NCBI RefSeq assembly: GCF_014287635.1
Contig: NZ_JACOPH010000015.1
Coordinates: forward strand, 14,103 to 78,102
DNA length: 64,000 nt
Origin: Roseburia zhanii
Lineage (GTDB): Bacteria; Bacillota; Clostridia; Lachnospirales; Lachnospiraceae
Reading direction: 5' to 3'
In this document: positions 8,658 to 16,558 of the stretch, one piece after another
Position numbering within the stretch: position 1 is the first letter of the stretch
Layout: every line of letters begins with the position of its first letter
Program-made: the position numbers and the translations under genes
The notes under the pieces: generated by a model
Told to the model about the DNA's origin: nothing
Databases searched by the model: none
The model's input: only the letters and a program-made list of their open reading frames with translations

Positions 8658-10454
8658 TTAAAATAAGTTTTTATTCACTTCAAAATCCTCATCGGACAGA
8701 AGTTCGTAATTGGTTTCTCCGTAGCTTTCCTCCGGAAGTTCTTCCGGGTCAATAGAAAGAACGGAAATTGATGAGTGCTTGATGGTCACTTCGCCGTGTT
8801 TATATGCAGAAGCCTTTCCATCGGTTGTAAGTGCCACATTCGGGTGCTTCAAGATGTCGTACTTGAAGTCCATAACGGGGCGTTCTCCACGAATAAACAG
8901 AATTGCATATTGGTTATCAAGCATACGAACCTCATCAGGAGTAAGAAGCTCTCGACCGCTAATCTGATAATTTGTGGAGTAGTTGCCGCTTCGACCGGTA
9001 CTTTTTCCGAAAGTGTTGGTATCAATGGTTTCCTTGCCGAGAAGCTCGGACACATATTTGTGGGTGCTTTGCTCGTTGCCGCCGAGATATAAAAACTCGT
9101 CGCAGTTACCTACAATGCTTTCCCATTGCTTTTCAAACAAGGCTTTAAGCTGTGCCAAGTTCTGCAAGATAATACTTACCGATACCCCACGGGAACGCAT
9201 AACCGAAAGAATTTTGTCGAAGTCATCAGGGAGTGAAACATTCGCAAACTCGTCCATCAAAAAATGAACGGGAACGGGAAGCGAGCCGCCGTGAATATGG
9301 TCGGCAGCATAAAACAACTGCTGAAAAAGCTGTGTGTAAAGGATAGATACCAAGAAGTTAAAGCTGGAATCGTTATCCGGTATCAAAGCGAACAGAGCGA
9401 CCTTTTTCTCTCCGAGTGACGGGAGGTCAAGCTCGTCTGTGGTGGTTAAAGAAGCAAGACTTTCAAGGTTGAACTTTTCCAGTCTTGCCGCAAGGGTTAT
9501 CTGTATGGACTTTAAGGTTTTCGCCGCACCTGAATGATAGGAACGGTAATACTTCAAAGCAATGTGGTCGGGATTCGACATCTCCAATTCCGCAAACAGT
9601 TCATCAAGAGGAGAAGGTCTTGTGTCCTCCTCGTCCTCAATCGCACCGGCTCTGAGCATTTCCATTATCATTGCAAAGTTCTGTTCATCTTCGGGTGCTT
9701 CATAATGAAGATAAAATACAAGTGCAAGCAAAAGCATTGAAGCCGAGGTATCCCAAAAGGGGTCTTGTGATTGACTTCCTTTCGGAGTGGTACTCTTAAA
9801 AAGGTTCGTCACGAGCTTTTGCACATCGTTGTCATTCTGCAAATAGACAAACGGGTTATAGCAATGGCTTTTCTCCATTGAAATCAAATCGAGAACACGG
9901 ACTTCATAGCCTTTGCTTTCAAGCAGCTTTCCGGTATCTCGGAGAATTTCGCCCTTTGGGTCAAGAATGACAAATGATGTGTTGCACTGCATAAGATTCG
10001 GCTTGCAGTAAAACCTTGTCTTACCGGCTCCCGAACCGCCGCACACAAGGGTGTTTAAGTTTCTTCGGTGTTTCTTCGCATTGAGTCCGATACAGACATT
10101 TTGCGTCATCAGCTTATTTGCAGAAGCCGGAGACTGTCTGTATTTTTTGTTTACGGCTCTTGCATTGCCCCATTTTGCAGAACCGTGTTCTTCACGCCTT
10201 CGGTAATTCTTCTGTGTTGAGAAGTAAATCCCAATACCCATTGCATAGCAGAGAAGCAAAACGAGGACAGTTTTTAGGCTGTCCTCGCATAGCTCAATAT
10301 GAAATGGTTCGTTGAACGCTGTTAATAGGCTCGGCAGTATTTCCGGCAATCCTCCTTTTACAGAGGGTGCAATCAGAAGTGCCAGCCATACGACCGGGAT
10401 AATACCGATGACGGAAAGAATAATAGCAGACTGCCTCTCGTTATCTCGATTCAC
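8658..10454 (-). CDS. virD4: VirD4/TraG-type coupling protein
   Basis: 598 residues from a GTG at 10454 with AAAGGAACG upstream; a longer frame to 10532 lies inside the previous gene and is unlikely. Two N-terminal membrane segments, Walker A CGGSGAGKTRF near residue 138, Walker B VHFLMDEFAN near 398, and the TraG/TraD C-terminal core (NLAQLKALF, NCDEFLYLG). It is the ATPase that passes the relaxase-DNA complex to the channel. Overlaps the 67-residue gene by 14 bases. Confidence 0.93.
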   Translation of the reverse strand: MNRDNERQSAIILSVIGIIPVVWLALLIAPSVKGGLPEILPSLLTAFNEPFHIELCEDSLKTVLVLLLCYAMGIGIYFSTQKNYRRREEHGSAKWGNARAVNKKYRQSPASANKLMTQNVCIGLNAKKHRRNLNTLVCGGSGAGKTRFYCKPNLMQCNTSFVILDPKGEILRDTGKLLESKGYEVRVLDLISMEKSHCYNPFVYLQNDNDVQKLVTNLFKSTTPKGSQSQDPFWDTSASMLLLALVFYLHYEAPEDEQNFAMIMEMLRAGAIEDEEDTRPSPLDELFAELEMSNPDHIALKYYRSYHSGAAKTLKSIQITLAARLEKFNLESLASLTTTDELDLPSLGEKKVALFALIPDNDSSFNFLVSILYTQLFQQLFYAADHIHGGSLPVPVHFLMDEFANVSLPDDFDKILSVMRSRGVSVSIILQNLAQLKALFEKQWESIVGNCDEFLYLGGNEQSTHKYVSELLGKETIDTNTFGKSTGRSGNYSTNYQISGRELLTPDEVRMLDNQYAILFIRGERPVMDFKYDILKHPNVALTTDGKASAYKHGEVTIKHSSISVLSIDPEELPEESYGETNYELLSDEDFEVNKNLF

Positions 10455-10644
10455 AGGAGCGTTCCTTTTCGATAACTTTGAACTTTTTCTTTGGGGCAGT
10501 TCCGACCTTGATGATAAGGTCGTCCACCGCATCGGTAGATTTGCCCTCGTTCATCAAATCTGTTTTCTCGTCGTTGAGAGAACGGATAATAATGCCGTGT
10601 TCATAATCGTCCAATGCGATATGATACATTTCTTCCTTCGCCAT
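10441..10644 (-). CDS. Small conserved ICE protein, paralogue of the 34636-34815 product
   Basis: 67 residues: MYHIALDDYEHGIIIRSL, then TDAVDDLIIKV and KKKFKVIEK. No membrane segment. It aligns along its length with the small protein encoded at 34636-34815, sharing the pattern Y-x-(I/L)-x-L...SL...TDA-x-DD-(L/I)-I-x-KV...KK-x-KFK. A good ribosome site (AAGGTGAG) precedes it, and its end overlaps the VirD4 start. Function unknown. Confidence 0.75.
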   Translation of the reverse strand: MAKEEMYHIALDDYEHGIIIRSLNDEKTDLMNEGKSTDAVDDLIIKVGTAPKKKFKVIEKERSCESR

Positions 10645-10653
10645 AGTCTCACC

Positions 10654-11538
10654 TTATCTTTCGTAGTCTTTGCTTCGTTCCTGCTTTTTCTTGTAAAGCT
10701 CATCGGAAACACGGGAGTGAATATCCGCCATTGCGTTTCTCGTTTTGGAAAGCTCATAGCGAATGTCCTTCGGCTCTTTGCCGGCGAGCTTTTCAGGGAT
10801 ACGGTTGATAGCAAAATTCTGTGTATCGACGCCGTACTTTTTGCAAAGCATATAGCCGATACATACTGCCTGAAAGCCCATATCCGCTCTGCTGTAACTG
10901 TCGCTGTTGATAGAGAGCTGTGCGTGGCCAAGCTCCTGTGCTACGCACTGAGCGACCGCTACGCTGTCTCCCACATCACGCTTTACATACAAGGTCTGTT
11001 CCTCGTTGTTATAAAACGCCGCCATATTGGGATACGGAAGCTCATTTGTTGCTTCCACTTCAACCGGGGAAGAATCCAGCATAACGGTAATGAGTGCTTT
11101 CGGGTCACGGTTGACAGTCGGTGCAGGCGGTCTTTTGCCGTTGGTCTGCGAAACATCAAAGACCTTTTTCACATTGTAGGAAATGCCGGTCGTACCGTCT
11201 TTCTTTGCATACTCGACAGGTTCAAGAATGGAAATGCTTTTCGCACCTTTCTGAATTTTCACATTATCTTTGCTCCAGTCATCAAAGTTTTTAAGCTGGC
11301 TTGCTTCGGGAAGCTGCTTGAAAATCAGAAGTGCGTTGACCGCAGAGTATCTGTCAAGACGGCTCTGCGTATCAAGGAAGGCTTTGAACTTTTCCGGGTC
11401 GGAAACAATCGCCTTTGCGGTGTCGTCCGCCATCTGATATACGGCTTCTTTTTCAGCCTTCATCTTCTCGGCATATTCCTCTTTGGAAAGTCGTTTGCTC
11501 TGCTGTCCTGCCTTAGCAGGGGTAAAATTGTTTGTCAT
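10654..11538 (-). CDS. ArdC-like/DUF1738-type protein with degenerate metalloprotease motif
   Basis: 294 residues. The N-terminal half (SRLDRYSAVNALLIFKQLP, W, KGAKSISILEPV, FDVSQT) matches the ArdC N-terminal ssDNA-binding fold seen in antirestriction proteins. The second half carries VAQELGHAQLS, where family metalloproteases have HExxH. Here the first His is Gln, so protease activity is doubtful. ArdC-type proteins protect incoming single-stranded DNA. Lies between the PcfB gene and the small VirD4-coupled gene. Confidence 0.7.
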   Translation of the reverse strand: MTNNFTPAKAGQQSKRLSKEEYAEKMKAEKEAVYQMADDTAKAIVSDPEKFKAFLDTQSRLDRYSAVNALLIFKQLPEASQLKNFDDWSKDNVKIQKGAKSISILEPVEYAKKDGTTGISYNVKKVFDVSQTNGKRPPAPTVNRDPKALITVMLDSSPVEVEATNELPYPNMAAFYNNEEQTLYVKRDVGDSVAVAQCVAQELGHAQLSINSDSYSRADMGFQAVCIGYMLCKKYGVDTQNFAINRIPEKLAGKEPKDIRYELSKTRNAMADIHSRVSDELYKKKQERSKDYER

Positions 11539-11543
11539 TGTGA

Positions 11544-12338
11544 TTACCTCTCTTTCACATTTTTGCTTTTAGGTTTCGGCTGCTGGTGTACGGTCTGTGC
11601 CGGGGCGTTCTTGACTTCCGGCTTTGATACCTCCGGCTCTTTGCGTTCTGCTTCTTTCTGCTGCTTGGACTGTGCCTTATATCGGTCAAGCTTTGCTTTT
11701 ACCGACGGCTTTCTCTGTCTGTCGCTTACAGTACCCTTATCAGTTTGCATATCTACCGGCTCGGAGTCGTGCCTTGACGGAGGGTTTTTGTCCGTTTTGG
11801 CGACTGTGGGGTTTGACTGGGAATACCCCTCTTTCTGAATAGGTTTTCTGACGGCTTCCTCAGTGATGATTTCGTTTTTGGTTTTCGTCGGCTTGTCTTT
11901 CTCCAAAGCTTCACGCTTTTCGACAGCCTTCTGAGACTCGGTGACAATCGCAGCCTTATCAACTTTACCGAGTTCAAATCTCTCAACGATTCTCTGAATT
12001 TTGGAAGCGTCCTCTGCACGGGCAATAATATCAATCGGGACATTATCGCCCTTTGTGTTTTTATCCCTGAGTACGCAGTAGAGAACGCCGTAGCGTTTTG
12101 CCTGCTCGGTAAACTTCTTCAAGTCCTTGTTGGGGATAGAAAACACCTTCAGCTCCTTGCCCGACTTAATCATATTAGTAAGTCGAGCCTTGCCTTTTGT
12201 TTTCTGTTCCTGTTTGAGAACAGAGACTAAAAGAACGGCAATATTCTTTGCTGCCGCTCCGCTTAATTTTGCGGCTACTTCAAAGCCTTCAAGCGATAGC
12301 CTGACGACCTGTTCTGCCGCATCACCTCCGTTTGTCAT
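11544..12338 (-). CDS. pcfB: PcfB family protein (DUF3801)
   Basis: 264 residues. The first 120 (GGDAAEQVVRLSLEGFEVAAKLSGAAAKN, then FSIPNKDLKKFTEQAKRYGVLYCV) match PcfB, an accessory factor of conjugation in pCF10-like systems that works with the coupling protein and relaxase. The remaining half is a Lys/Glu/Pro-rich disordered tail. The start overlaps the relaxase stop by 17 bases. Family call from the N-terminal motif. Confidence 0.85.
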   Translation of the reverse strand: MTNGGDAAEQVVRLSLEGFEVAAKLSGAAAKNIAVLLVSVLKQEQKTKGKARLTNMIKSGKELKVFSIPNKDLKKFTEQAKRYGVLYCVLRDKNTKGDNVPIDIIARAEDASKIQRIVERFELGKVDKAAIVTESQKAVEKREALEKDKPTKTKNEIITEEAVRKPIQKEGYSQSNPTVAKTDKNPPSRHDSEPVDMQTDKGTVSDRQRKPSVKAKLDRYKAQSKQQKEAERKEPEVSKPEVKNAPAQTVHQQPKPKSKNVKER

Positions 12339-13692
12339 TACGGTTCTGCTCCTTTCGTTCTTGTTTTTCTTCGTAAACTCTTACCGTTTCAAGGTTGGCT
12401 TCAATAACCTTTGACCTTTCGGCTATGTCATCACAAAGACCGACCTCTTTGCGGAGAGTCCACAGCTTGCTCGTGATTGCCGTAATCTGCTCTTTGACAT
12501 TTGATAGCTCATCGTCACTCAAATTTCTTCTTAACTGTTTTCGCAGGTGCGTTCTATCGTCAGTCAAGGATTTGATTTGCGACAACACGGACTCTTTATA
12601 TGAGAAAAGCTGCTCGTCGGTAGAAATGTTCTCCCGTCCAAGCAGCCTTGTCTCCTGAGTGATTTTGTCGAGCTTCAGCAAATCTTCTTTCAAAAGATAG
12701 TGAAGCCTTGCGGTATTCTGTTTTTTGTACTTCGGCAGATAACCCAGCTTATAGCAGTAATGCAGATACAGCCCATACAGTCCGCCGACCTTTTTGACTT
12801 TGTGTTCTCTTGTGGGCATTCGGTACTGCCTGACTCTTACCGTTTCCTTTGCAAAAGGAACGATAAGAACCTTTTGATTTTCCGTCAGCCTACGCTTGAT
12901 TGCGTCCTCGGTATAATTCTCTCCGAGTGATTTAAGTCGTATCGGCTTCTTGTATCCTTTCGGGACAATCGTCCAATACTTTCGACTGTCGCTGAGACAA
13001 TGTTCATAGCCCATCTGAGTCAGGATATAATCAAAGGTCTTTAAGTTGGTGCTGTGTGCAATCGCTTCATCAATGGCGTCACGGGTCATTGAATATCGGC
13101 TCGGCATACCGGCTTGTTCCTGCTTGTAGTAATAAGAGGATTGCTTACTGCGGTTTGGGTTCGGATTGTAATACAGTCCGTACTTTTCACAAAGGCAGTC
13201 GGCAACCAAACGAAACTTGAACCACGCTTTTTCGTCGCCCCATAACCGCTTGCCGTCCACAAAGGAAACGGAGTTTATTACATAATGACAGTGCAGGTGT
13301 TTCGTGTTCAGATGAGTAGTAACCACCACCTGAAATCTTTTGCCCCACACTTCGTTTGCAAATTCCATTCCGATTTTCTGTGCAAGCTCCGGGGATATGT
13401 CCTGTTCCTTAAAGCTCAGGTATCCGTGATAGGCTTGAATGCCGTCGTCTTTGCCGTATGCTTTTTTTACAGATATAAACTGGTCTCTTGCGGTCGCAGG
13501 GTTGCAGTTGATACCCTCTACGAAAAACTCACGCTCGGTTTTTTCTTCGTCCTTTGCATAGCTGAGAACATCACGGAGAGCCTGATACTGTTCCTCGGTG
13601 TAAATGTCTGCCGCCGTCTTTTCGGGATTGGCGGCATAGTCGATTACCTGACCGAGCCTTGATGTGACCGACCACAATTTACTTACTGCCAT
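12322..13692 (-). CDS. MOBP-type relaxase
   Basis: 456 residues. Begins MAVSKLWSVTSRLGQVIDYAANPEKT, with the family N-terminal Tyr. The metal-binding motif THLNTKHLHCHYVINSV (HxHxxxN) lies near 135-150, followed by FVDGKR. This relaxase/mobilisation nuclease domain nicks oriT and stays bound to the 5' end. The C-terminal 120 residues are a charged coiled coil. Overlaps MobC by 10 bases upstream and PcfB by 17 downstream. Confidence 0.92.
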   Translation of the reverse strand: MAVSKLWSVTSRLGQVIDYAANPEKTAADIYTEEQYQALRDVLSYAKDEEKTEREFFVEGINCNPATARDQFISVKKAYGKDDGIQAYHGYLSFKEQDISPELAQKIGMEFANEVWGKRFQVVVTTHLNTKHLHCHYVINSVSFVDGKRLWGDEKAWFKFRLVADCLCEKYGLYYNPNPNRSKQSSYYYKQEQAGMPSRYSMTRDAIDEAIAHSTNLKTFDYILTQMGYEHCLSDSRKYWTIVPKGYKKPIRLKSLGENYTEDAIKRRLTENQKVLIVPFAKETVRVRQYRMPTREHKVKKVGGLYGLYLHYCYKLGYLPKYKKQNTARLHYLLKEDLLKLDKITQETRLLGRENISTDEQLFSYKESVLSQIKSLTDDRTHLRKQLRRNLSDDELSNVKEQITAITSKLWTLRKEVGLCDDIAERSKVIEANLETVRVYEEKQERKEQNRNDKRR

Positions 13693-14024
13693 TTCATATC
13701 GCTCTTATCGGGTCTTAAAAAAGTACGCTCCACATCAGCCTGAAACTTGTGCCAACGCTCGGCTTCCTTTTTGAGCTGCGGTGCGTCCACAAATCCGAGG
13801 GTGTTTGCTTTCGCCGCAAGCTGATTGATGTTGTTGCCGATAGCGGAAAGCTCACGCATAACATCGTAAAATCTTTCATCGGGCTTTTCTCTCGGCTCGT
13901 ATCCTCTGAGAAGCAAACGGATAAGTCCGCCTTCGGAAAGACACGCCCGCTTTGCTTTTTTCTGCAAATCCTGAGCTTCTGCCTTGTTCATCAGAATGTG
14001 CTTTTCAATGTTTCTCTTGCTCAT
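13683..14024 (-). CDS. mobC: MobC relaxosome accessory protein
   Basis: 113 residues. N-terminal ribbon-helix-helix-like segment (RNIEKHILMNKAEAQDLQKKAKRACLSEGGLIRLLLRGYEP), then the MobC signature ELSAIGNNINQLAAKAN. It binds oriT and helps the relaxase open the nick site. Encoded just upstream of the relaxase and downstream of the candidate oriT. The stop overlaps the relaxase start. Confidence 0.92.
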   Translation of the reverse strand: MSKRNIEKHILMNKAEAQDLQKKAKRACLSEGGLIRLLLRGYEPREKPDERFYDVMRELSAIGNNINQLAAKANTLGFVDAPQLKKEAERWHKFQADVERTFLRPDKSDMKWQ

Positions 14025-14148
14025 TTTTATCGCTGTCCTTTCTGTAAATATAGTGTCTGTCCCGGTTTATCTGAAACAGGCACATTGTTGTTACTCCGAA
14101 AAAGCCGCCGATGAGTAACCCGGCGGCGACCAATACTATCTCCCGCAA
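14005..14148 (-). CDS. DUF3789-like single-pass membrane peptide
   Basis: 47 residues, starting with TTG at 14148 behind AAAGGAG. One membrane helix (IVLVAAGLLIGGFFGVTTMCL) followed by a charged tail rich in Lys, Asp and Glu. The last codons overlap mobC by 20 bases. Layout and the GGFFG..T.CL pattern fit the DUF3789 family of short ICE peptides. Function unknown. Confidence 0.68.
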   Translation of the reverse strand: MREIVLVAAGLLIGGFFGVTTMCLFQINRDRHYIYRKDSDKNEQEKH

Positions 14149-14176
14149 AGCTTATGCTCCTTTCTTGCTTGGGGTA

Positions 14177-14269
14177 TTAGGGGCAACCCCTAACGAGTGT
14201 ACCGTTTTGGACATTCCTGTCCATAAATGGTCTGCTCGCTAAGATTATGCAGACACTCAGGGTTGCCCC
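14177..14269. other. Candidate origin of transfer (oriT)
   Basis: A 130-base gene-free gap just upstream of DUF3789-mobC-relaxase holds nested inverted repeats: TTAGGGG/CCCCTAA (14177-14183, 14187-14193), GGACA/TGTCC (14209-14213, 14218-14222), CCAT/ATGG (14221-14230) and GTCTGC/GCAGAC (14230-14235, 14249-14254). A 10-bp outer repeat GGGGCAACCC/GGGTTGCCCC (14180-14189, 14260-14269) encloses most of it. Position and structure fit a MOBP oriT; the nic site is not identified. Confidence 0.55.
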
Positions 14270-14281
14270 ATAGATTGACTC

Positions 14282-15199
14282 TTATCTCTCCATATCCTTT
14301 GAGACAGGCTTATACGGCTTTGCTTCAATACCGTCCAAGGACTTATAAAATCTCTCCGGGTATTTGAACTTTTCCTCGTACTTACGAGCCAGTTCTTTCG
14401 GCATACTGAGGAACTTTTCCGACTCAATCGGTGCGTATGCAATGAAGAACTTGCCGGCAATAATGTCGAGCATTTCACGGTTGCTGTCGTCTTTCACATA
14501 ACATTTTTCAATCTTCCAACCATCCTTGCCGCCGTGTTCATCAGCCATATACGCTTCCAGTCGCACACATTTATCCGAGCCGTCAAGGGAAGAAGCATAG
14601 ATAGAATATCCTCCCATACCCTCAATGAAAGCCTTATTGTTACTGCTGACAACATAGGTTCTTTGTTCCTCTGTGTAAGGCTTGTCAAAGCTGTCATCCG
14701 TAAAAACAATATATCCGGTCGTGTGGTTTCTTTCTTTTTCTGCCTGCCGGAAATGAGCTTTCAACTGCGGATAACTCATCTCAACATTCTCAGGCTCGGA
14801 ATAAACTGCCCTGTTCAACGGCAAGCCGTTCATCTTTCCTTCATCGTTGCAGATGATGGCAACTTCGTCCTCAAAGGGCATATATTCTTCAATATCTCCC
14901 TCCACAAGAGACTGCATTGCTTCAAGCGTATCCTCGATTTCAATGAGCTTCGGATACCTGCCCGGCTCAACAAGAATGACGGAAATCTTCTCAGGTGCTT
15001 CTACCTTTTCAAAGGTATCCTCGTTAATATTCAAGGCGAGGGAGCTTCCGTTTTCCCAACTCATATGAATCTGTCCGGCGTCGTCAACGAATTTAACCGT
15101 TCCTTTCAGACCGTAGGGCATTTGACTTTCGCCAGCCATTTCAGTGAGTACAATCTGCGTTCCCTCCGGGTACATTTCTCTGATTTCTTTTAGTTTCAT
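14282..15199 (-). CDS. DUF4314/DUF3846 domain protein
   Basis: 305 residues. Residues 1-65 (EIREMYPEGTQIVLTEMAG...YGLKGTVKFVDDAGQIHMSWENG) match DUF4314, a small beta domain. Residues about 72-140 (ISVILVEPGRYPKLIEIEDTLEAMQSLVEG) match DUF3846. The rest is unassigned. Such proteins are common ICE and phage accessory proteins of unknown role. The start overlaps the stop of the TOPRIM gene (CGATGA). Confidence 0.75.
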   Translation of the reverse strand: MKLKEIREMYPEGTQIVLTEMAGESQMPYGLKGTVKFVDDAGQIHMSWENGSSLALNINEDTFEKVEAPEKISVILVEPGRYPKLIEIEDTLEAMQSLVEGDIEEYMPFEDEVAIICNDEGKMNGLPLNRAVYSEPENVEMSYPQLKAHFRQAEKERNHTTGYIVFTDDSFDKPYTEEQRTYVVSSNNKAFIEGMGGYSIYASSLDGSDKCVRLEAYMADEHGGKDGWKIEKCYVKDDSNREMLDIIAGKFFIAYAPIESEKFLSMPKELARKYEEKFKYPERFYKSLDGIEAKPYKPVSKDMER

Positions 15200-16149
15200 C
15201 GTGCAAAACTCCTTTCGGTTTTATCTTTTATTCCCAAGCGTTTACAAAGAAAGTCGTTGACATCTTTCCCATATTGGGGAGGGTCGTCAACGACTTCATA
15301 CTTATCTGAAAGAATCGTCTGCAACGCTTTGGTCGCTTTTCTTCCGGCAATATCATTGTCCAAATGAAGAACAATTCGCCTGATTGTTTTGTCCTTTTCA
15401 AGCAGCCTGCCGAGTGTAACAGGCACTTTCGAGTCCTCGATTTTCTGCTTTGGGGAATACACTCCCGCAAGAGAAACAAGGTTAAACTGTCGCCAGTCTT
15501 TGCCCTCCAGCTTCATCAAAGTTGCATAGGAAAGCAGGTCAATGGCACACTCAAAAAGATGAACCTCTCCGGTGTTCTCGGCAGTCAGGCGGAAAGAATA
15601 TTGCTTTTTGCTTCCGGTGCAGTCGCCCATAATTCTTGATTGATTTGTTGCTCTGTATGCGGCGTATTTAGGTTCTTTGTTCTCGTCATAGCCGATAAAA
15701 ACAGCATTATGATATGGGAGCGACTCGATGATTAGCTTCTGTTCCAAGCAGTAGTTGATAATTTCATAATCAATCCCACGCCCGAAAAGATAATCAAATA
15801 CCACATCGGTAGTGGGGCTTTTTTCAGGCAGAAGCAAAGGCTGGTTCTCATAACTTTTGATGTTTTCACAAGTCGGAAAGCTGACTGAACCGTTTCCCAT
15901 AATGGTCTGAACCGCCTCCACAAAATCCATTCCACGGACTTTGATAAGGTAATCGAGGGCAGATTTGCCCCCGATACCTCTCGACCACCACATCCATTTG
16001 CCGTTGGAAATCTTCAAGCTGTCGTGGGTTCTTGTGGTGTAGGTGTTACTTGAAAATTTAACAAGCTCGCCCGGTTCATACTCTCTAAGATAGGTTAATA
16101 AATCCATTCGTTTGGCTTCGGTTATGACTTCCGGTGCAATATACGGCAT
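15196..16149 (-). CDS. DUF3991/TOPRIM primase-like protein
   Basis: 317 residues from ATG 16149 (GGCGGTG at 6 bases). N-terminal part with WMWWSRGIGGKSALDYLIKVRGM resembles the primase zinc-finger/DUF3991 region but lacks an obvious Cys cluster. The middle, with DYEIINYCLEQKLIIES and YAAYRATNQS, is DUF3991. The C-terminal TOPRIM has IVLHLDNDIAGRKA near 255. It probably works in plasmid-like replication or single-strand conversion after transfer. Confidence 0.8.
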   Translation of the reverse strand: MPYIAPEVITEAKRMDLLTYLREYEPGELVKFSSNTYTTRTHDSLKISNGKWMWWSRGIGGKSALDYLIKVRGMDFVEAVQTIMGNGSVSFPTCENIKSYENQPLLLPEKSPTTDVVFDYLFGRGIDYEIINYCLEQKLIIESLPYHNAVFIGYDENKEPKYAAYRATNQSRIMGDCTGSKKQYSFRLTAENTGEVHLFECAIDLLSYATLMKLEGKDWRQFNLVSLAGVYSPKQKIEDSKVPVTLGRLLEKDKTIRRIVLHLDNDIAGRKATKALQTILSDKYEVVDDPPQYGKDVNDFLCKRLGIKDKTERSFAR

Positions 16150-16165
16150 AATTATCACCGCCGTT

Positions 16166-16558
16166 CTACATCAGCAAATCGGCAACCGCTTTCTGTATCG
16201 GTTCGTTGATACTGAGCTTTGCAATGATAATGAGTATCTTATCAACAGGGCAGCCGATGTCATTCCAAACAGTCCAAGCACCTCCCGCAAGGTCGTCGTT
16301 TTCATACAAAGCAATGATTTCTTCCGGCGAAAACACCGTTTCAATGCTCTGTCGAACCAACTCTCCGTAGAAAGAAAGCTTTGCATTTCTAAGGGCAAAT
16401 TCTGCTTCCTTTGCGGGCGGTTTGCTTCTTTTCAATTCGAGATATGCTTTATCAAGTCTCCTGACCACAACCATCATCATTGCGTCAAAAGGGTTAATGA
16501 TTGCTTTTCTGCAAGGGCAGTTTTCTCTTTCCTTATCGGGTGTCATTTTATCGTTCAT
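16166..16558 (-). CDS. Hypothetical ICE protein, 130 residues
   Basis: Not recognised. Starts at ATG 16558, overlapping the helicase stop by 11 bases, with GAAAGGAG upstream. Helical, with MMMVVVRRLDKAYLELKRS, RNAKLSFYGELVRQSIETVFSPEEIIALYEN and a C-terminal hydrophobic helix KILIIIAKLSI. A Cys pair (CPCRK) is near the start. Sits between the giant helicase and the TOPRIM gene in one operon. Confidence 0.65.
   Translation of the reverse strand: MNDKMTPDKERENCPCRKAIINPFDAMMMVVVRRLDKAYLELKRSKPPAKEAEFALRNAKLSFYGELVRQSIETVFSPEEIIALYENDDLAGGAWTVWNDIGCPVDKILIIIAKLSINEPIQKAVADLLM

Noticed and set aside
10312..11838. 508-codon open frame on the plus strand
   Set aside because: It lies antisense to three confident transfer genes (virD4 end, ArdC-like, PcfB), has no ribosome site, and its product has no recognisable motif. 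A composition effect of the higher-GC ICE.
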